Of a stretch of 64,000 nucleotides of DNA, positions 50,865-59,750 are shown piece by piece. Position 1 is the stretch's first letter; each line of letters starts with the position of its first letter. This DNA is from JBGTFE01 sp036403235 (GTDB lineage: Bacteria; Acidobacteriota; Blastocatellia; Pyrinomonadales; Pyrinomonadaceae): positions 45,221-109,220 of the forward strand of contig DASWRI010000007.1 in NCBI GenBank assembly GCA_036403235.1. Direction: 5' to 3'. Position numbers and translations under genes: made by a program. The notes under the pieces were generated by a model. That model was not told the origin of the DNA and made no database searches. It worked only from the letters and a program-made list of their open reading frames with translations.

Positions 50865-51875
50865 TCACCAATTCGTCGCTGTATTTTTCTCAATTTCTTC
50901 GACGTGTTCGACGAGAAATCTTTCGGCGTCGATGGCCGCCATACAGCCCGTTCCGGCGGCCGTTATCGCCTGCCGGTAATAATGGTCCTGCGCGTCGCCG
51001 CAGGCAAAGACGCCCGGAACGTTGGTCTTCATCGTTTTTCCTTCAGTTTCGAGATAACCGACTTCGTTCATATCGAGAACGCCTTCGAATAATTCGGTGT
51101 TCGGTTTGTGGCCGATGGCGATAAAAACGCCCTCGGTCGCGAGTTCGCTTTCCTTGTTTGTTTTGTTGTTGTAAATTTTAATGCCGGTGACGCCCGCTTC
51201 CTTCGAGCCGAGAATTTCCCTGACCTCCGTGTTCCAGAGAACTTCGATTTTTTCGTTTTCCAAAACGCGCGCCTGCATAATTTTTGAAGCGCGAAATTCT
51301 TGGCGGCGATGAGCAATCGTCACTTTCGTCGCAAAGCGGGTTAAAAACATCGCTTCTTCCATCGCCGTATCGCCGCCGCCGACGACGACGACCGGTTTTC
51401 CGCGAAAAAAGAAACCGTCGCAGGTCGCGCACGCCGAAACGCCGTAGCCGCCCAAACCTTCGGGCGCGGGCGCTTCGCCGGGAATTCCGAGCCATTTGGC
51501 CGACGCGCCGGTCGAAATTATCAAAGTGTCGGCTTTGATTATCGTCGAATAATCGGCGCTGTCGGCGCTTTCCTTGCCGTAAAGCGTAAACGGGCGTTTT
51601 GATAAATCTACTTTATCAATCCAGACGTTGATGATTTTTGTCCCGAAACGCTCGGCCTGCGCGCGAAATTCATTCATCAGTTCGGGCCCCATAATGCCTT
51701 TGGCAAAACCCGGATAATTTTCGACGTCGGTCGTAATTGTAAGCTGGCCGCCCGGCTGCGGGCCGTCGATGACGATTGGTTCGAGCTGCGCGCGCGAAGC
51801 GTAGATGGCGGCGGTCAACCCCGCCGGGCCTGAACCCAAAATGACGACCTTGCGACTTATTTCTGTTTGCGACAT
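50865..51875 (-). CDS. trxB: thioredoxin-disulfide reductase
   Basis: 336 residues from ATG 51875 (an ATG at 51944 would add 23 residues, and family alignment favours the later start). An N-terminal FAD motif LGSGPAGLTAAIYASRA, NADPH site GGGDTAMEEA, redox-active CATC in SACATCDGFFF and the C-terminal FACGDAQD are typical. It reduces thioredoxin with NADPH in the cytosol. The gene appears to stand alone. Confidence 0.96.
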   Translation of the reverse strand: MSQTEISRKVVILGSGPAGLTAAIYASRAQLEPIVIDGPQPGGQLTITTDVENYPGFAKGIMGPELMNEFRAQAERFGTKIINVWIDKVDLSKRPFTLYGKESADSADYSTIIKADTLIISTGASAKWLGIPGEAPAPEGLGGYGVSACATCDGFFFRGKPVVVVGGGDTAMEEAMFLTRFATKVTIAHRRQEFRASKIMQARVLENEKIEVLWNTEVREILGSKEAGVTGIKIYNNKTNKESELATEGVFIAIGHKPNTELFEGVLDMNEVGYLETEGKTMKTNVPGVFACGDAQDHYYRQAITAAGTGCMAAIDAERFLVEHVEEIEKNTATNW

Positions 51876-52115
51876 AAATTTATTAGATTTCTCCGTGATT
51901 TCGGCAAAAACTTGTTTCGGCGTATAGCGTTTTTGCCCTTTCATATAGTATAACTATCAAACAATAAGTTAGTCGAATAACCGCGCGATGAGCGGTAAAC
52001 TGTTTATTCGATTAGAGTAAAGTTTTATTCATATTTGATGATTTTTTTTTGCAGAAGCTATATTATTTACGTCTTTTCGTGTTAGAATAATTTCGAACAA
52101 ACCCCGAACTTGGAA

Positions 52116-52499
52116 ATGTCAACCAACATCCAAACCCAATTCGAAGAAAAACGCTTTGCTCTACGGATGGCGTTGCGCTTGCCGATTGTCGTATCAGGGC
52201 GCGCCGACGACGGCGCAGCGTGGAGCGAGCCGACCGAAACCGACGATATTTCCACGACCGGAGCGCTTTTTCATCTGAATCAAAAAGTTTCCAGCGGCGA
52301 GAGTTTATATCTTCGCTCGCATCGTCCCGACGGCGTTCCGGTCGAAGTCAAAGCGCAGATTATGCGAATCGCGCCCGCCGTCTACGGCACGCAGCGCGTC
52401 GGCGTTCAGATTATCGAACCGAAAGACAACTGGCTTCGCCTTTTCGTGGCGTGGGTCGCTGACGACCAGGCGGCCGAAGAAGACGAAGAAGAAAATTAA
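52116..52499 (+). CDS. PilZ-domain protein
   Basis: 127 residues from ATG 52116. The short N-terminal RFALRMALRLPIVV resembles the c-di-GMP-binding RxxxR region but lacks the usual Arg spacing. The downstream DISTTGALFHL matches the D/NxSxxG motif, and VGVQIIEPKDNWLRLF closes the beta barrel. It may answer to cyclic-di-GMP or be a non-binding member. C-terminal poly-acidic tail (DEEEN). Confidence 0.75.
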   Translation: MSTNIQTQFEEKRFALRMALRLPIVVSGRADDGAAWSEPTETDDISTTGALFHLNQKVSSGESLYLRSHRPDGVPVEVKAQIMRIAPAVYGTQRVGVQIIEPKDNWLRLFVAWVADDQAAEEDEEEN

Positions 52500-52511
52500 A
52501 AGTTAAAAACT

Positions 52512-52568
52512 AAAAGTGAAAAGTGAAAAGTTAAGGAGAAATTCTAAAACTTTTCACTTTTCACTTTT
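52512..52568. repeat. perfect 21-bp word palindrome
   Basis: Arms 52512-52532 and 52548-52568 match, built from AAAAGTG repeated three times. The loop (52533-52547) contains AAGGAGAAATT. It lies between PilZ and crotonase genes. Confidence 0.75.
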
Positions 52569-52578
52569 CACTTAATTT

Positions 52579-53361
52579 ATGACAAATTACGAAACAATTT
52601 TAGTAGAAAAACGAGATAAAATCGCGGTTATAACCATTAACCGCCCGGACAAGCTTAATTCTTTGAGTTCAAAAGTTCACGAAGAAGGCGTCTCGGCGCT
52701 GGAAGATTTAAGAAAAGACGATTCGGTTCGCGTCGTCGTCGTTACCGGCGCGGGACAAAAATCTTTCGTCGCGGGCGCTGATATTTCGGAATTTGCCGGA
52801 CAAACTCCCGTCACGCAGCGCAATCTGTTTCACGAAAAAACGCTTTTTAATTCGATTGATAATTTCCCGAAGCCGGTCATCGCGATGATAAACGGCTTTT
52901 GCCTCGGCGGCGGAAACGAGCTTGCTCTAGCCTGCGACATCAGAACGGCGAGCGAAAACGCGCGGTTTGCGCAGCCTGAAATAAACCTCGGAATCATCTG
53001 CGGCGGCGGCGGAACGCAGCGTCTGACGCGGCTTATCGGCGAAGGCAGGGCGATGGAAATGATTTTGACCGGCGATATGATTAACGCTCAGAAGGCGCTC
53101 CAATACGGTCTTGTCAACCACGTTTTTACTTCGGAAGAACTCGAAACGAAAACATTCGAGCTGGCCGCAAAAATCGCGGAAAAAGCGCCGATTGCGCTGC
53201 AAATGTCGAAAGAAGCCGTCAAATTTGCCTCGCGCTCGAATCTCGACGAAGGCCTGCGCCGCGAAGTCGATTTATTTGCCATCTGCTTTTCGACCGAAGA
53301 TAAAACCGAAGGCGTCGCGGCCTTTCTGGAAAAACGGAAACCGAATTTTCAAGGCAAATAA
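52579..53361 (+). CDS. enoyl-CoA hydratase/isomerase family (crotonase)
   Basis: 260 residues. The crotonase fold is complete: ITINRPDKLNSL, GAGQKSFVAGADI (oxyanion hole), CLGGGNELALACDI and RFAQPEINLGIICGGGGTQRL with the two catalytic-type Glu/Asp positions. It may hydrate enoyl-CoA in beta-oxidation or amino acid breakdown. No partner genes lie nearby. Confidence 0.9.
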   Translation: MTNYETILVEKRDKIAVITINRPDKLNSLSSKVHEEGVSALEDLRKDDSVRVVVVTGAGQKSFVAGADISEFAGQTPVTQRNLFHEKTLFNSIDNFPKPVIAMINGFCLGGGNELALACDIRTASENARFAQPEINLGIICGGGGTQRLTRLIGEGRAMEMILTGDMINAQKALQYGLVNHVFTSEELETKTFELAAKIAEKAPIALQMSKEAVKFASRSNLDEGLRREVDLFAICFSTEDKTEGVAAFLEKRKPNFQGK

Positions 53362-53388
53362 ATTAAGGTTTTTTCTTTAATTTAGTCA

Positions 53389-53490
53389 TCAATCGATTGG
53401 TTTTTTACATACTCTTGAAATTCTTCTGTTTTGGGAAACATTGCGAATAAACATCTTTTCAAGCAAAAGTAACTCAAATTCTTTATCCAT
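53389..53490 (-). CDS. possible 33-residue small protein (or frameshifted remnant)
   Basis: ATG 53490 is preceded by a strong GGAGG 4 nt away and opens MDKEFELLLLEKMF. The product ends at TGA 53389. A frame shift at about 53441 would instead give MFPKTEEFQEYVKNQSIDD, a better-looking polar C-terminus. Either this is a real micro-gene or a slightly decayed longer one. No homologue is recalled. Confidence 0.3.
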   Translation of the reverse strand: MDKEFELLLLEKMFIRNVSQNRRISRVCKKPID

Positions 53491-53611
53491 AATCCTCCAC
53501 TGGTTGCCTTATGGAGGACAGATTGGTATATTTTCTATTCGGCATTTAGCTGAAAATTGGAATTCAAGTGGTCTAAAGCCCTATCCAAATTAGCTAAATG
53601 ATTGAAAACAA

Positions 53612-53687
53612 GGGGACGTAGCTCAGCTGGGAGAGCGCATGAATGGCATTCATGAGGTCAGGGGTTCGATCCCCCTCGTCTCCACCA
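53612..53687 (+). tRNA. tRNA-Ala (anticodon GGC)
   Basis: 76 nt with a 7-bp acceptor GGGGACG/CGTCTCC (one G-U), a D-arm GCTC...GAGC, an anticodon stem CATGA/TCATG around loop ATGGCAT with anticodon GGC (53645-53647), a T-arm with GGTTCGATCC, and an encoded CCA end. Confidence 0.95.
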
Positions 53688-53724
53688 ATATATTTACAAC
53701 AACTTACCGTTGTTTATCATTATC

Positions 53725-53763
53725 AAAAAAGGGCGATTCATCCAATCTGGAAATCGCCCTTTT
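53725..53763 (+). terminator. terminator after tRNA-Ala
   Basis: GGGCGATT (53731-53738) and AATCGCCC (53752-53759) with A-rich lead and T-run tail, about 40 nt past the tRNA. Confidence 0.85.
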
Positions 53764-53933
53764 CGTCTTTATTTTACCATATTCCCGCTTGAAGACTTAC
53801 TTTATCGCGGATTAATTTATCCAACATTCATTCAAATTTATACATTTGACTCTGAATTATTTTCATTGGCTTAGCTATTAAAAACGGCTTTACACCAAAA
53901 GACATTTTGCACCAAAAGTGCTTAAACTTGCAC

Positions 53934-53965
53934 AAAAAAGACCGCTATTTTCGGCGGTCTTTTTT
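53934..53965 (+). terminator. second hairpin terminator
   Basis: AAAAAAGACCGC and GCGGTCTTTTTT form a perfect stem around an 8-nt loop. No gene lies between it and the previous terminator, so it may end a short transcript, or be a relic. Confidence 0.8.
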
Positions 53966-54434
53966 GCTAAGTTCAAAATATGTAATTAGCCAATTTCGAG
54001 TGCGATGCGCGAATGGATTTTCTTAAAGTCGAGCCTAAATGGAACAATTTGCGTTCCGAATCTCGCTTTACCAACTTACTCAAAGGACTAAATCTTTCAT
54101 AATCAAACCATCTTTCCGCTCACAATACCGAGTGTAACTTTTGAAAAATGATGATTTGGGACAGAATTGCTCTGCGGAATTTACAGTAATGCTTTAATTG
54201 CTTATAGTATAGACAATTACCAAATAATTTATTTTTTATAATTGGTTTCCCCTGAGGTATTGCCGGAAATTGGAGAAATTCCAGGTTCGAAGTATGGCTC
54301 TATGCGCGTCATATCAGTTGCGGTCGGCTCCTATATTTTCAAGATTTGTCCGGCTGAAAATAAATTTAAAATCGGACTGAAAGATTATTAAGATTTCTTA
54401 AATTTTAACTTATTCAGGTTAATCAACTAAAAAA
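53966..54434. other. long intergenic gap, nothing recognised
   Basis: About 470 nt of low-GC sequence with no open frame longer than a few dozen codons, no tRNA and no strong repeat. It separates the tRNA region from the polysaccharide cluster, and may hold a promoter for the cluster, but no clear -35/-10 pair is seen. Confidence 0.4.
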
Positions 54435-54857
54435 ATGGAAACAGGAGCAACAGTTAGTGATGTTAAAAAAGTTGTCCTTCCGCAAATTATAAATGCCAAA
54501 GGCAACTTGACGTTTATCGAGCAAAATAATCACGTCCCCTTTAAAGTAAAAAATGTTTCATGGATATATGATGTTCCCGGAGGCGAGGCGCTTGACGGAT
54601 ATACGGTTAAAAAATCCGAGCAATTTATTATTGCTCTTTCCGGAAACATTGATGTTGTTTTGAATGATGGGAGCGAGCAGCGAGAGTTTTTGTTAAACCG
54701 TTCGTATGAAGGGCTTTACATTCCACCGATGATATGGAGAAGAATAGAAAATTTTTCGACCAACTCCCTGACATTGGTTCTTTCTTCAAACTGTGATGCG
54801 GAGAGTGAATATATAAGAGATTTTGAAAGCTTTTTATCGCTAAAAAAAAATGGCTAA
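54435..54857 (+). CDS. FdtA-like cupin, catalytic histidines missing
   Basis: 140 residues, similar to dTDP-4-keto-6-deoxyglucose 3,4-ketoisomerase (FdtA/WxcM C-terminal): GNLTFIEQNNHVPF, VSWIYDVPGGEA, DVVLNDGS, LNRSYEGLYIPPMIWRRIENF. Where active enzymes have GGHAHK, this one reads DGYTVKK (residues 54-60), so the HxH pair is lost. It overlaps the next, similar gene by 8 nt. Probably it is a non-catalytic partner, a binding protein, or an enzyme with another chemistry. Confidence 0.8.
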   Translation: METGATVSDVKKVVLPQIINAKGNLTFIEQNNHVPFKVKNVSWIYDVPGGEALDGYTVKKSEQFIIALSGNIDVVLNDGSEQREFLLNRSYEGLYIPPMIWRRIENFSTNSLTLVLSSNCDAESEYIRDFESFLSLKKNG

Positions 54858-55299
54858 AAGTACAGTATACGACTGCAATATCATTCAACTGCCTCGGATA
54901 AAAAATGCGGCGGTCAGTATAACGTCTATTTCAGCCTATGACTCAATTCCGTTCGATATCCAAAGAGTTTATTGTTTGTATGATATACCGGCGGGAGCAG
55001 TTCGGGGCGGCCACGCGCATAAAGAGCTTGAGACGGTGATATTTGCCGGCAGCGGAAGTTTCGATGTTATGCTTGATGACGGAAAAATAAGAAGATATAT
55101 AAGTTTGAATAATCCTAATTACGGTCTTTTTATAAAATCCGGAATATGGCGCGAACTGGCTAATTTTTCTTCCGGCGCCATAGTAATAGCCATCGCTTCA
55201 ATCCTTTTTAGCGAGGATGACTATATAAGAAATTATCGAGAATTTATAAGATACAAAAAAGCGGCCTGGAAAAAGCAGAGTAAACTTATTCAAAGCTGA
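54850..55299 (+). CDS. FdtA-like sugar 3,4-ketoisomerase
   Basis: 149 residues. Cupin with the full catalytic motif GGHAHKEL (His55, His57) and the VYCLYDIPAGAVR, SLNNPNYGLFIKSGIWRELANF segments of the FdtA/QdtA group. The substrate would be a dTDP-4-keto-6-deoxy sugar made by enzymes encoded elsewhere. The 3-amino sugar can then be finished by the DegT aminotransferase at 57314. It follows its degenerate paralogue, with start and stop overlapping. Confidence 0.85.
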   Translation: MAKSTVYDCNIIQLPRIKNAAVSITSISAYDSIPFDIQRVYCLYDIPAGAVRGGHAHKELETVIFAGSGSFDVMLDDGKIRRYISLNNPNYGLFIKSGIWRELANFSSGAIVIAIASILFSEDDYIRNYREFIRYKKAAWKKQSKLIQS

Positions 55300-55409
55300 A
55301 AAACGGCGGCGCAGACGGACGCTTTCAAAACAATTTATTAATTTGCGTTTTTTATTTAACCAATCAATTCAAGATTTTTCTAAAATTCTAAAAAGCGAAG
55401 TCCTGCATA

Positions 55410-56159
55410 ATGACTGATTATAAACAATTCGAAAGCCTGTCGTATGAAGATTTTCGCCGGCGAGCGAAAGACGATACACTGACGCGTCACGAAAAAGTCG
55501 GGTTTCCGAATTCATATCGCGAAGGTCGGGAAGAACTCATTTTTGAAGATATTCTGCGCAAACTGCCGCTTCTCAAAACCGAAAACAAAACCGTATTAGA
55601 AGTCGGGCCCGGATGCAGCAAGCTTCCATTTATGTTAATCGACCTGTGCGAGAAGCAGCGGCACGAGCTGATTTTTGTCGATTCCCCGGAGATGCTCGCG
55701 CAGCTTCCCGACAAACCGTTTATCCGGAAGATTGAAGGATTTTATCCCCGGTGTCCGGGCCTTTTCGAGGAGTATCACGGGCGCGTAGACGTGTTTCTTT
55801 CCTATAGCGTTTTTCAGATGATATTTATCGAGTCGAATATCTGGGAAGCCTTTGACCGCTCGCTCGAATTGCTTTCGAACGGCGGCGAAATGCTGATTGG
55901 GGATATTCCGAACGTTTCAAAGAGAAAGCGATTTTTCGGCAGCGAGCGCGGGATAGAATTTCACCGGGAATTTACCGGCACAAAAGAAATTCCGGAAGTG
56001 TCTTTCAACAACATCGAACACGGCAAAATCGATGATGCCGTCCTGCTCGGTCTGCTGGCAAGAGGACGCAGCCAGGGATTTGACGTTTATCTCGTTCCGC
56101 AATCAAACGATTTGCCGCTGGCAAACCGCCGCGAAGATATTTTGGTTAGAAAACCATAA
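55410..56159 (+). CDS. class I SAM-dependent methyltransferase-like protein
   Basis: 249 residues. The SAM-binding motif I is VLEVGPGCSKLPFML, then a LIFVDSPEML strand and a GGEMLIGDIPN motif. It is likely to modify a sugar or its carrier in this cluster. The C-terminal GFDVYLVPQSNDLPLANRREDIL motif is seen in methyltransferases and related sugar enzymes of O-antigen loci. Start ATG 55410. Confidence 0.75.
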   Translation: MTDYKQFESLSYEDFRRRAKDDTLTRHEKVGFPNSYREGREELIFEDILRKLPLLKTENKTVLEVGPGCSKLPFMLIDLCEKQRHELIFVDSPEMLAQLPDKPFIRKIEGFYPRCPGLFEEYHGRVDVFLSYSVFQMIFIESNIWEAFDRSLELLSNGGEMLIGDIPNVSKRKRFFGSERGIEFHREFTGTKEIPEVSFNNIEHGKIDDAVLLGLLARGRSQGFDVYLVPQSNDLPLANRREDILVRKP

Positions 56160-56187
56160 AAGTAAATCTGTACTAATAAGAAAAAAC

Positions 56188-57168
56188 GTGTCGGTAGAAA
56201 TACAAATCTATAATGAGCAATACAGAAACGATTGGGAATCGTTTATTGAACAAAAGGCTTTAAACTCAACCTTTTTACACAGCCGCAAATTTTATGACCA
56301 TAACCCGTGCAATAAGCTCGATGACGCGTCGCTGATGTTTTACAAAAAAAACAAATTAATCGCGCTTTTCCCCGCCAATCTCTATGCCGACGCAAACTGC
56401 CGCATTCTGCATTCTTTTCTGCGAGCGACCTACGGCGGGTTTATCGTCAGTCGAGAGGTTTCTGTTAAAACAGCTTTGGAAATAGTCGGCAAAACAATAG
56501 AATTCGCCAAAACCCGGCAGGTTTCCAGATTAATCGTCCGCAATCCTTTCCGTATATTCAACATTGAGCCTTGTGATGAAATCGATTATGCAATGTGGTT
56601 TCACGGATTCGAAATAAAAAGCCGCGAAATCGAAATCTGCTTCAAGCTCGATGACGGCGATATTAAAACAATCAGAAGCAGGTATTCCGACTCGACTAGA
56701 CGAAACGTGAAAAAAGCCGCGAAGTTCATAGATGTTCGCATATCCGTTGATATTGAAAATTACTGGCATCTGCTCGAAAAAAATTTAGCCGAGCGGCATC
56801 ACAAAAAGCCGGTTCACGATTACGATTCCATTATCAGGTTGATAGAATCAGTCGGAAGCGAAAATGTTCTGTTTTTTGGCGGCTATCACGAAAATGAATT
56901 GGTCTCCGGCATATTGATATTTAAATTTAATAATCTGGCGCTGCACGCTCAATACATCGCTTCCGACAGTCGCTTTCAGGATTTGAGGCCGGTCAATGCC
57001 GTAGTGGATTATATCGCCGAATGGGGAAATCAAAGAGGCTTTAAATATTTTAATTTAGGAACCGCCAACGAAAACGACGGCAAAAGCATAAACGGCGGCT
57101 TGTTTTCTTTTAAAGAAGGCTTCGGCGGAAGCGGCGTTTTAAGAGAGACGATGATTCTCAATTTATAA
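56188..57168 (+). CDS. FemAB/GNAT-fold acyl- or aminoacyltransferase
   Basis: 326 residues from GTG 56188 (the frame is open further upstream, but that stretch overlaps the methyltransferase). The GNAT-type core includes LNSTFLHSRKFYDHN, RSRYSDSTRRNVKKA and a C-terminal YFNLGTANENDGKSINGGLFSFKEGFGG. This is the FemAB-like layout used in peptidoglycan bridging, and in BioF2-like acyl transfer for sugars. Within this locus it probably acylates or aminoacylates an amino sugar. Confidence 0.75.
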   Translation: MSVEIQIYNEQYRNDWESFIEQKALNSTFLHSRKFYDHNPCNKLDDASLMFYKKNKLIALFPANLYADANCRILHSFLRATYGGFIVSREVSVKTALEIVGKTIEFAKTRQVSRLIVRNPFRIFNIEPCDEIDYAMWFHGFEIKSREIEICFKLDDGDIKTIRSRYSDSTRRNVKKAAKFIDVRISVDIENYWHLLEKNLAERHHKKPVHDYDSIIRLIESVGSENVLFFGGYHENELVSGILIFKFNNLALHAQYIASDSRFQDLRPVNAVVDYIAEWGNQRGFKYFNLGTANENDGKSINGGLFSFKEGFGGSGVLRETMILNL

Positions 57169-57174
57169 ACCGGA

Positions 57175-57290
57175 AAATGAACGAATAAGAGCTCGCGACG
57201 GCACGCGAAAGACACGAAATAATAACAATTTTATAAATATTCATTTCTCTTTTTAGCGTAATTCGTGTGTTTAAATAAGGTATATTTCTT
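57175..57290. repeat. short gap with ACGAAA/AATTCGTG words
   Basis: GCACGCGAAAGACACGAAATAA faces AGCGTAATTCGTGTGTTT, the same wording as 47393-47450 in decayed form. No gene is visible. Confidence 0.4.
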
Positions 57291-57313
57291 CCGTCGGCAG
57301 CTTGGGCGAAATC

Positions 57314-58420
57314 ATGATTAAATTTCTCGACCTTAAAAAGATAACTCAAAAAAACGAAGCGGAAATCAAGACGGCGGTCAATCGCGTTATCGAATCGGGC
57401 TGGTATCTGTCGGGCAGCGAGAACAGGGAATTTGAAAAAAAATTCGCGCGTTACTGCGGCGCGCGTTATTGTGTCGGCGTGGCGAACGGTCTGGACGCGC
57501 TGAGTTTAATCTTAAGGGCGTATATCGAAACGGGCGCAATGCGCGAGGGTGATGAAATAATTGTCCCGGCAAATACCTTTATAGCTTCGATACTGGCTAT
57601 CAGCCGAAACAATTTGATTCCGGTTTTAATCGAACCGGATATAAACACATACAACATTTGCGCCGACAAAATCGAAGCGGCTGTAACCGGGAAAACCAAA
57701 GCCGTTATGCTCGTCCATCTCTACGGGCAGTGCGCTTACGATGAAAAAATACAAAATGTCTGTGACCGATACAATCTTAAGTTGATTGAAGATAACGCGC
57801 AGGCGCACGGAGCTGCCTACAAAAAAAGAAAAACCGGTTCGCTCGGCGATTCGGCCGCGACGAGCTTTTATCCCGGAAAAAATTTGGGGGCGCTCGGCGA
57901 CGCCGGCGCCGTTACGACCGATGACGCGAAGCTCGCGCGTATTGTCCGCACATTAGCCAATTACGGCTCTCGGGAGAAATATATTCACGAATACAAAGGC
58001 GTGAATAGCCGTTTAAGCGAAATACAGGCGGCCGTTCTAAGCATAAAGTTAAAGTATCTGGATGAAGATAATCAAAGGAGAAGAGAAATTGCCGACCAGT
58101 ACCGTAAACAAATCGTCAACCCGAAAATAGTTTTGCCCGCGCTGGCCCGCCGGGGCGATGAACAAAGTCACGTCTGGCATCTGTTTGTCGTCAGAACCGG
58201 CGACCGGGAAAAACTCCGCTCCTATCTGCTTGAAAATGAGGTTGAAACCCTGATTCATTACCCGACGCCGCCGCATAAACAAGCAGCTTACAAGGAGTGT
58301 AACGATTTATCGTTTCCGGTTACCGAGAAAATTCATAATGAAGTCTTCAGCCTGCCCATCAGCCCCGTTATGTCTGAAGAGGACGTAAACCAGGTCGTCA
58401 CGCTTATAAATAATTACTAA
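57314..58420 (+). CDS. DegT/DnrJ/EryC1 PLP-dependent sugar aminotransferase
   Basis: 368 residues from ATG 57314. The PLP lysine is in SFYPGKNLGALGDAG, with IPANTFIAS-type (IVPANTFIASI), LVHLYGQ and EDNAQAHGA motifs. It transfers an amino group to a keto-sugar nucleotide and fits FdtB, the partner of FdtA in dTDP-Fucp3NAc synthesis. The stop codon shares one base with the next start. Confidence 0.9.
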   Translation: MIKFLDLKKITQKNEAEIKTAVNRVIESGWYLSGSENREFEKKFARYCGARYCVGVANGLDALSLILRAYIETGAMREGDEIIVPANTFIASILAISRNNLIPVLIEPDINTYNICADKIEAAVTGKTKAVMLVHLYGQCAYDEKIQNVCDRYNLKLIEDNAQAHGAAYKKRKTGSLGDSAATSFYPGKNLGALGDAGAVTTDDAKLARIVRTLANYGSREKYIHEYKGVNSRLSEIQAAVLSIKLKYLDEDNQRRREIADQYRKQIVNPKIVLPALARRGDEQSHVWHLFVVRTGDREKLRSYLLENEVETLIHYPTPPHKQAAYKECNDLSFPVTEKIHNEVFSLPISPVMSEEDVNQVVTLINNY

Positions 58421-59709
58421 TGCTGCGAAAAATAAACGGCTTCTTTAAATACGATATAGTCAAAGTGTTTTCGCTTAACGGCTTATCGACTTTTATTAAG
58501 ATTCTGACGGGATTTGTCGGCATTAAGGTCATCTCTGTCTTGATAGGACCGGCCGGAATCGGACTGCTCGGTCAATTTAATAATTTCTCGACTATATTCC
58601 TAGCTCTCTCGACCGCAGGCATTACGACCGGCGTCACCAAATACGTCGCACAGTATTCCGGCTCCGAAGAAAAAATCAAGTCGCTGCTGCAAACTTCCTT
58701 TTATATTACGATTTTCTCGTCTTTAACCTGCGGACTTGTGCTCGCAGCCGGTGCCGGATTTTTTTCAAATCTTATATTAAGGGACGATACTCAGGCCGGC
58801 GGCTACACTTCAATTTTTATAATCTTCGGCTTCACTATAGTTTTGTACGCTTTGAACGCCCTTTTACTCTCGATTCTGAACGGCTTCGGCGAATTCAAAA
58901 AGTACGTTGCCGTCAATATCGTGAGCAGCCTCATCGGGCTTTTGTTTTTGATTGTTTTAGCTTATTCCTTAGGCATTTACGGCGTGCTTCTTTCGGCTGT
59001 GACTTATCAGACCGTAGTTTTTGTCGTTAATCTCCGGGTAATGAGCCGCAGTCGCTGGTTTAGCTGGGATTTTTTTCGCGTAAAGATTTATAAACCCGAA
59101 GTCCTGCGGCTCGGACATTTTTTCCTGATGGCTTTAGCCAGCGCCGTCGCCGCGCCCGCCAGCCAGCTTCTTCTGAGAACCTACTTGGCGCAGAAAAACT
59201 CTTTGGGCGAAGCCGGTTTATGGGAAGCGATGAATCGTATGTCAGCGATGTACCTGATGGTGATTGAGACTTCGTTAATGTTATATTACCTGCCGAAATT
59301 ATCTAAAATCGACAATGAAACCGACTTGCGAGACGAAATAATCTCCGCCTATAAATTTATCGTTCCGCCGCTTCTCGTAATGCTGTTTTTACTTTTTTTG
59401 TTGAGAGGCTTTATCATAAACGTTCTGTTTGACGATAAATTCCGGGGAATGGAAAATTTATTCGCCTTTCAGCTTATCGGCGACTTTTTCAAAACATGCA
59501 GCTGGCTTCTGGCTTACCAGATGCTGGCGAAATCCATGACAAAGACGTTTATATTGACCGAAATCCTGTTCAGCGTGACATTTGTTTTACTCGGCGTAAT
59601 TTTCATTCCCTTATACGGAGGCGTCGGCGCGACCGTCGCTTATGCGATAAATTGCTTTCTGTATTTCGCGGCTGTGCTGCTCATTTTTAGAAAGAATCTG
59701 CTCGGGTAA
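58420..59709 (+). CDS. Wzx-type lipid-linked oligosaccharide flippase
   Basis: 429 residues, about 12 predicted transmembrane helices across the full length. The N-terminal FSLNGLSTFIKILTGFVGIKVIS motif is characteristic of Wzx and MOP-family polysaccharide flippases. It should move undecaprenyl-linked O-units across the inner membrane. Start overlaps the aminotransferase stop (TAATG). Confidence 0.88.
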   Translation: MLRKINGFFKYDIVKVFSLNGLSTFIKILTGFVGIKVISVLIGPAGIGLLGQFNNFSTIFLALSTAGITTGVTKYVAQYSGSEEKIKSLLQTSFYITIFSSLTCGLVLAAGAGFFSNLILRDDTQAGGYTSIFIIFGFTIVLYALNALLLSILNGFGEFKKYVAVNIVSSLIGLLFLIVLAYSLGIYGVLLSAVTYQTVVFVVNLRVMSRSRWFSWDFFRVKIYKPEVLRLGHFFLMALASAVAAPASQLLLRTYLAQKNSLGEAGLWEAMNRMSAMYLMVIETSLMLYYLPKLSKIDNETDLRDEIISAYKFIVPPLLVMLFLLFLLRGFIINVLFDDKFRGMENLFAFQLIGDFFKTCSWLLAYQMLAKSMTKTFILTEILFSVTFVLLGVIFIPLYGGVGATVAYAINCFLYFAAVLLIFRKNLLG

Positions 59710-59750
59710 ATTAATCTGAGCTCTAAGTTAAGAAAGACTGGTGTTAAGTT

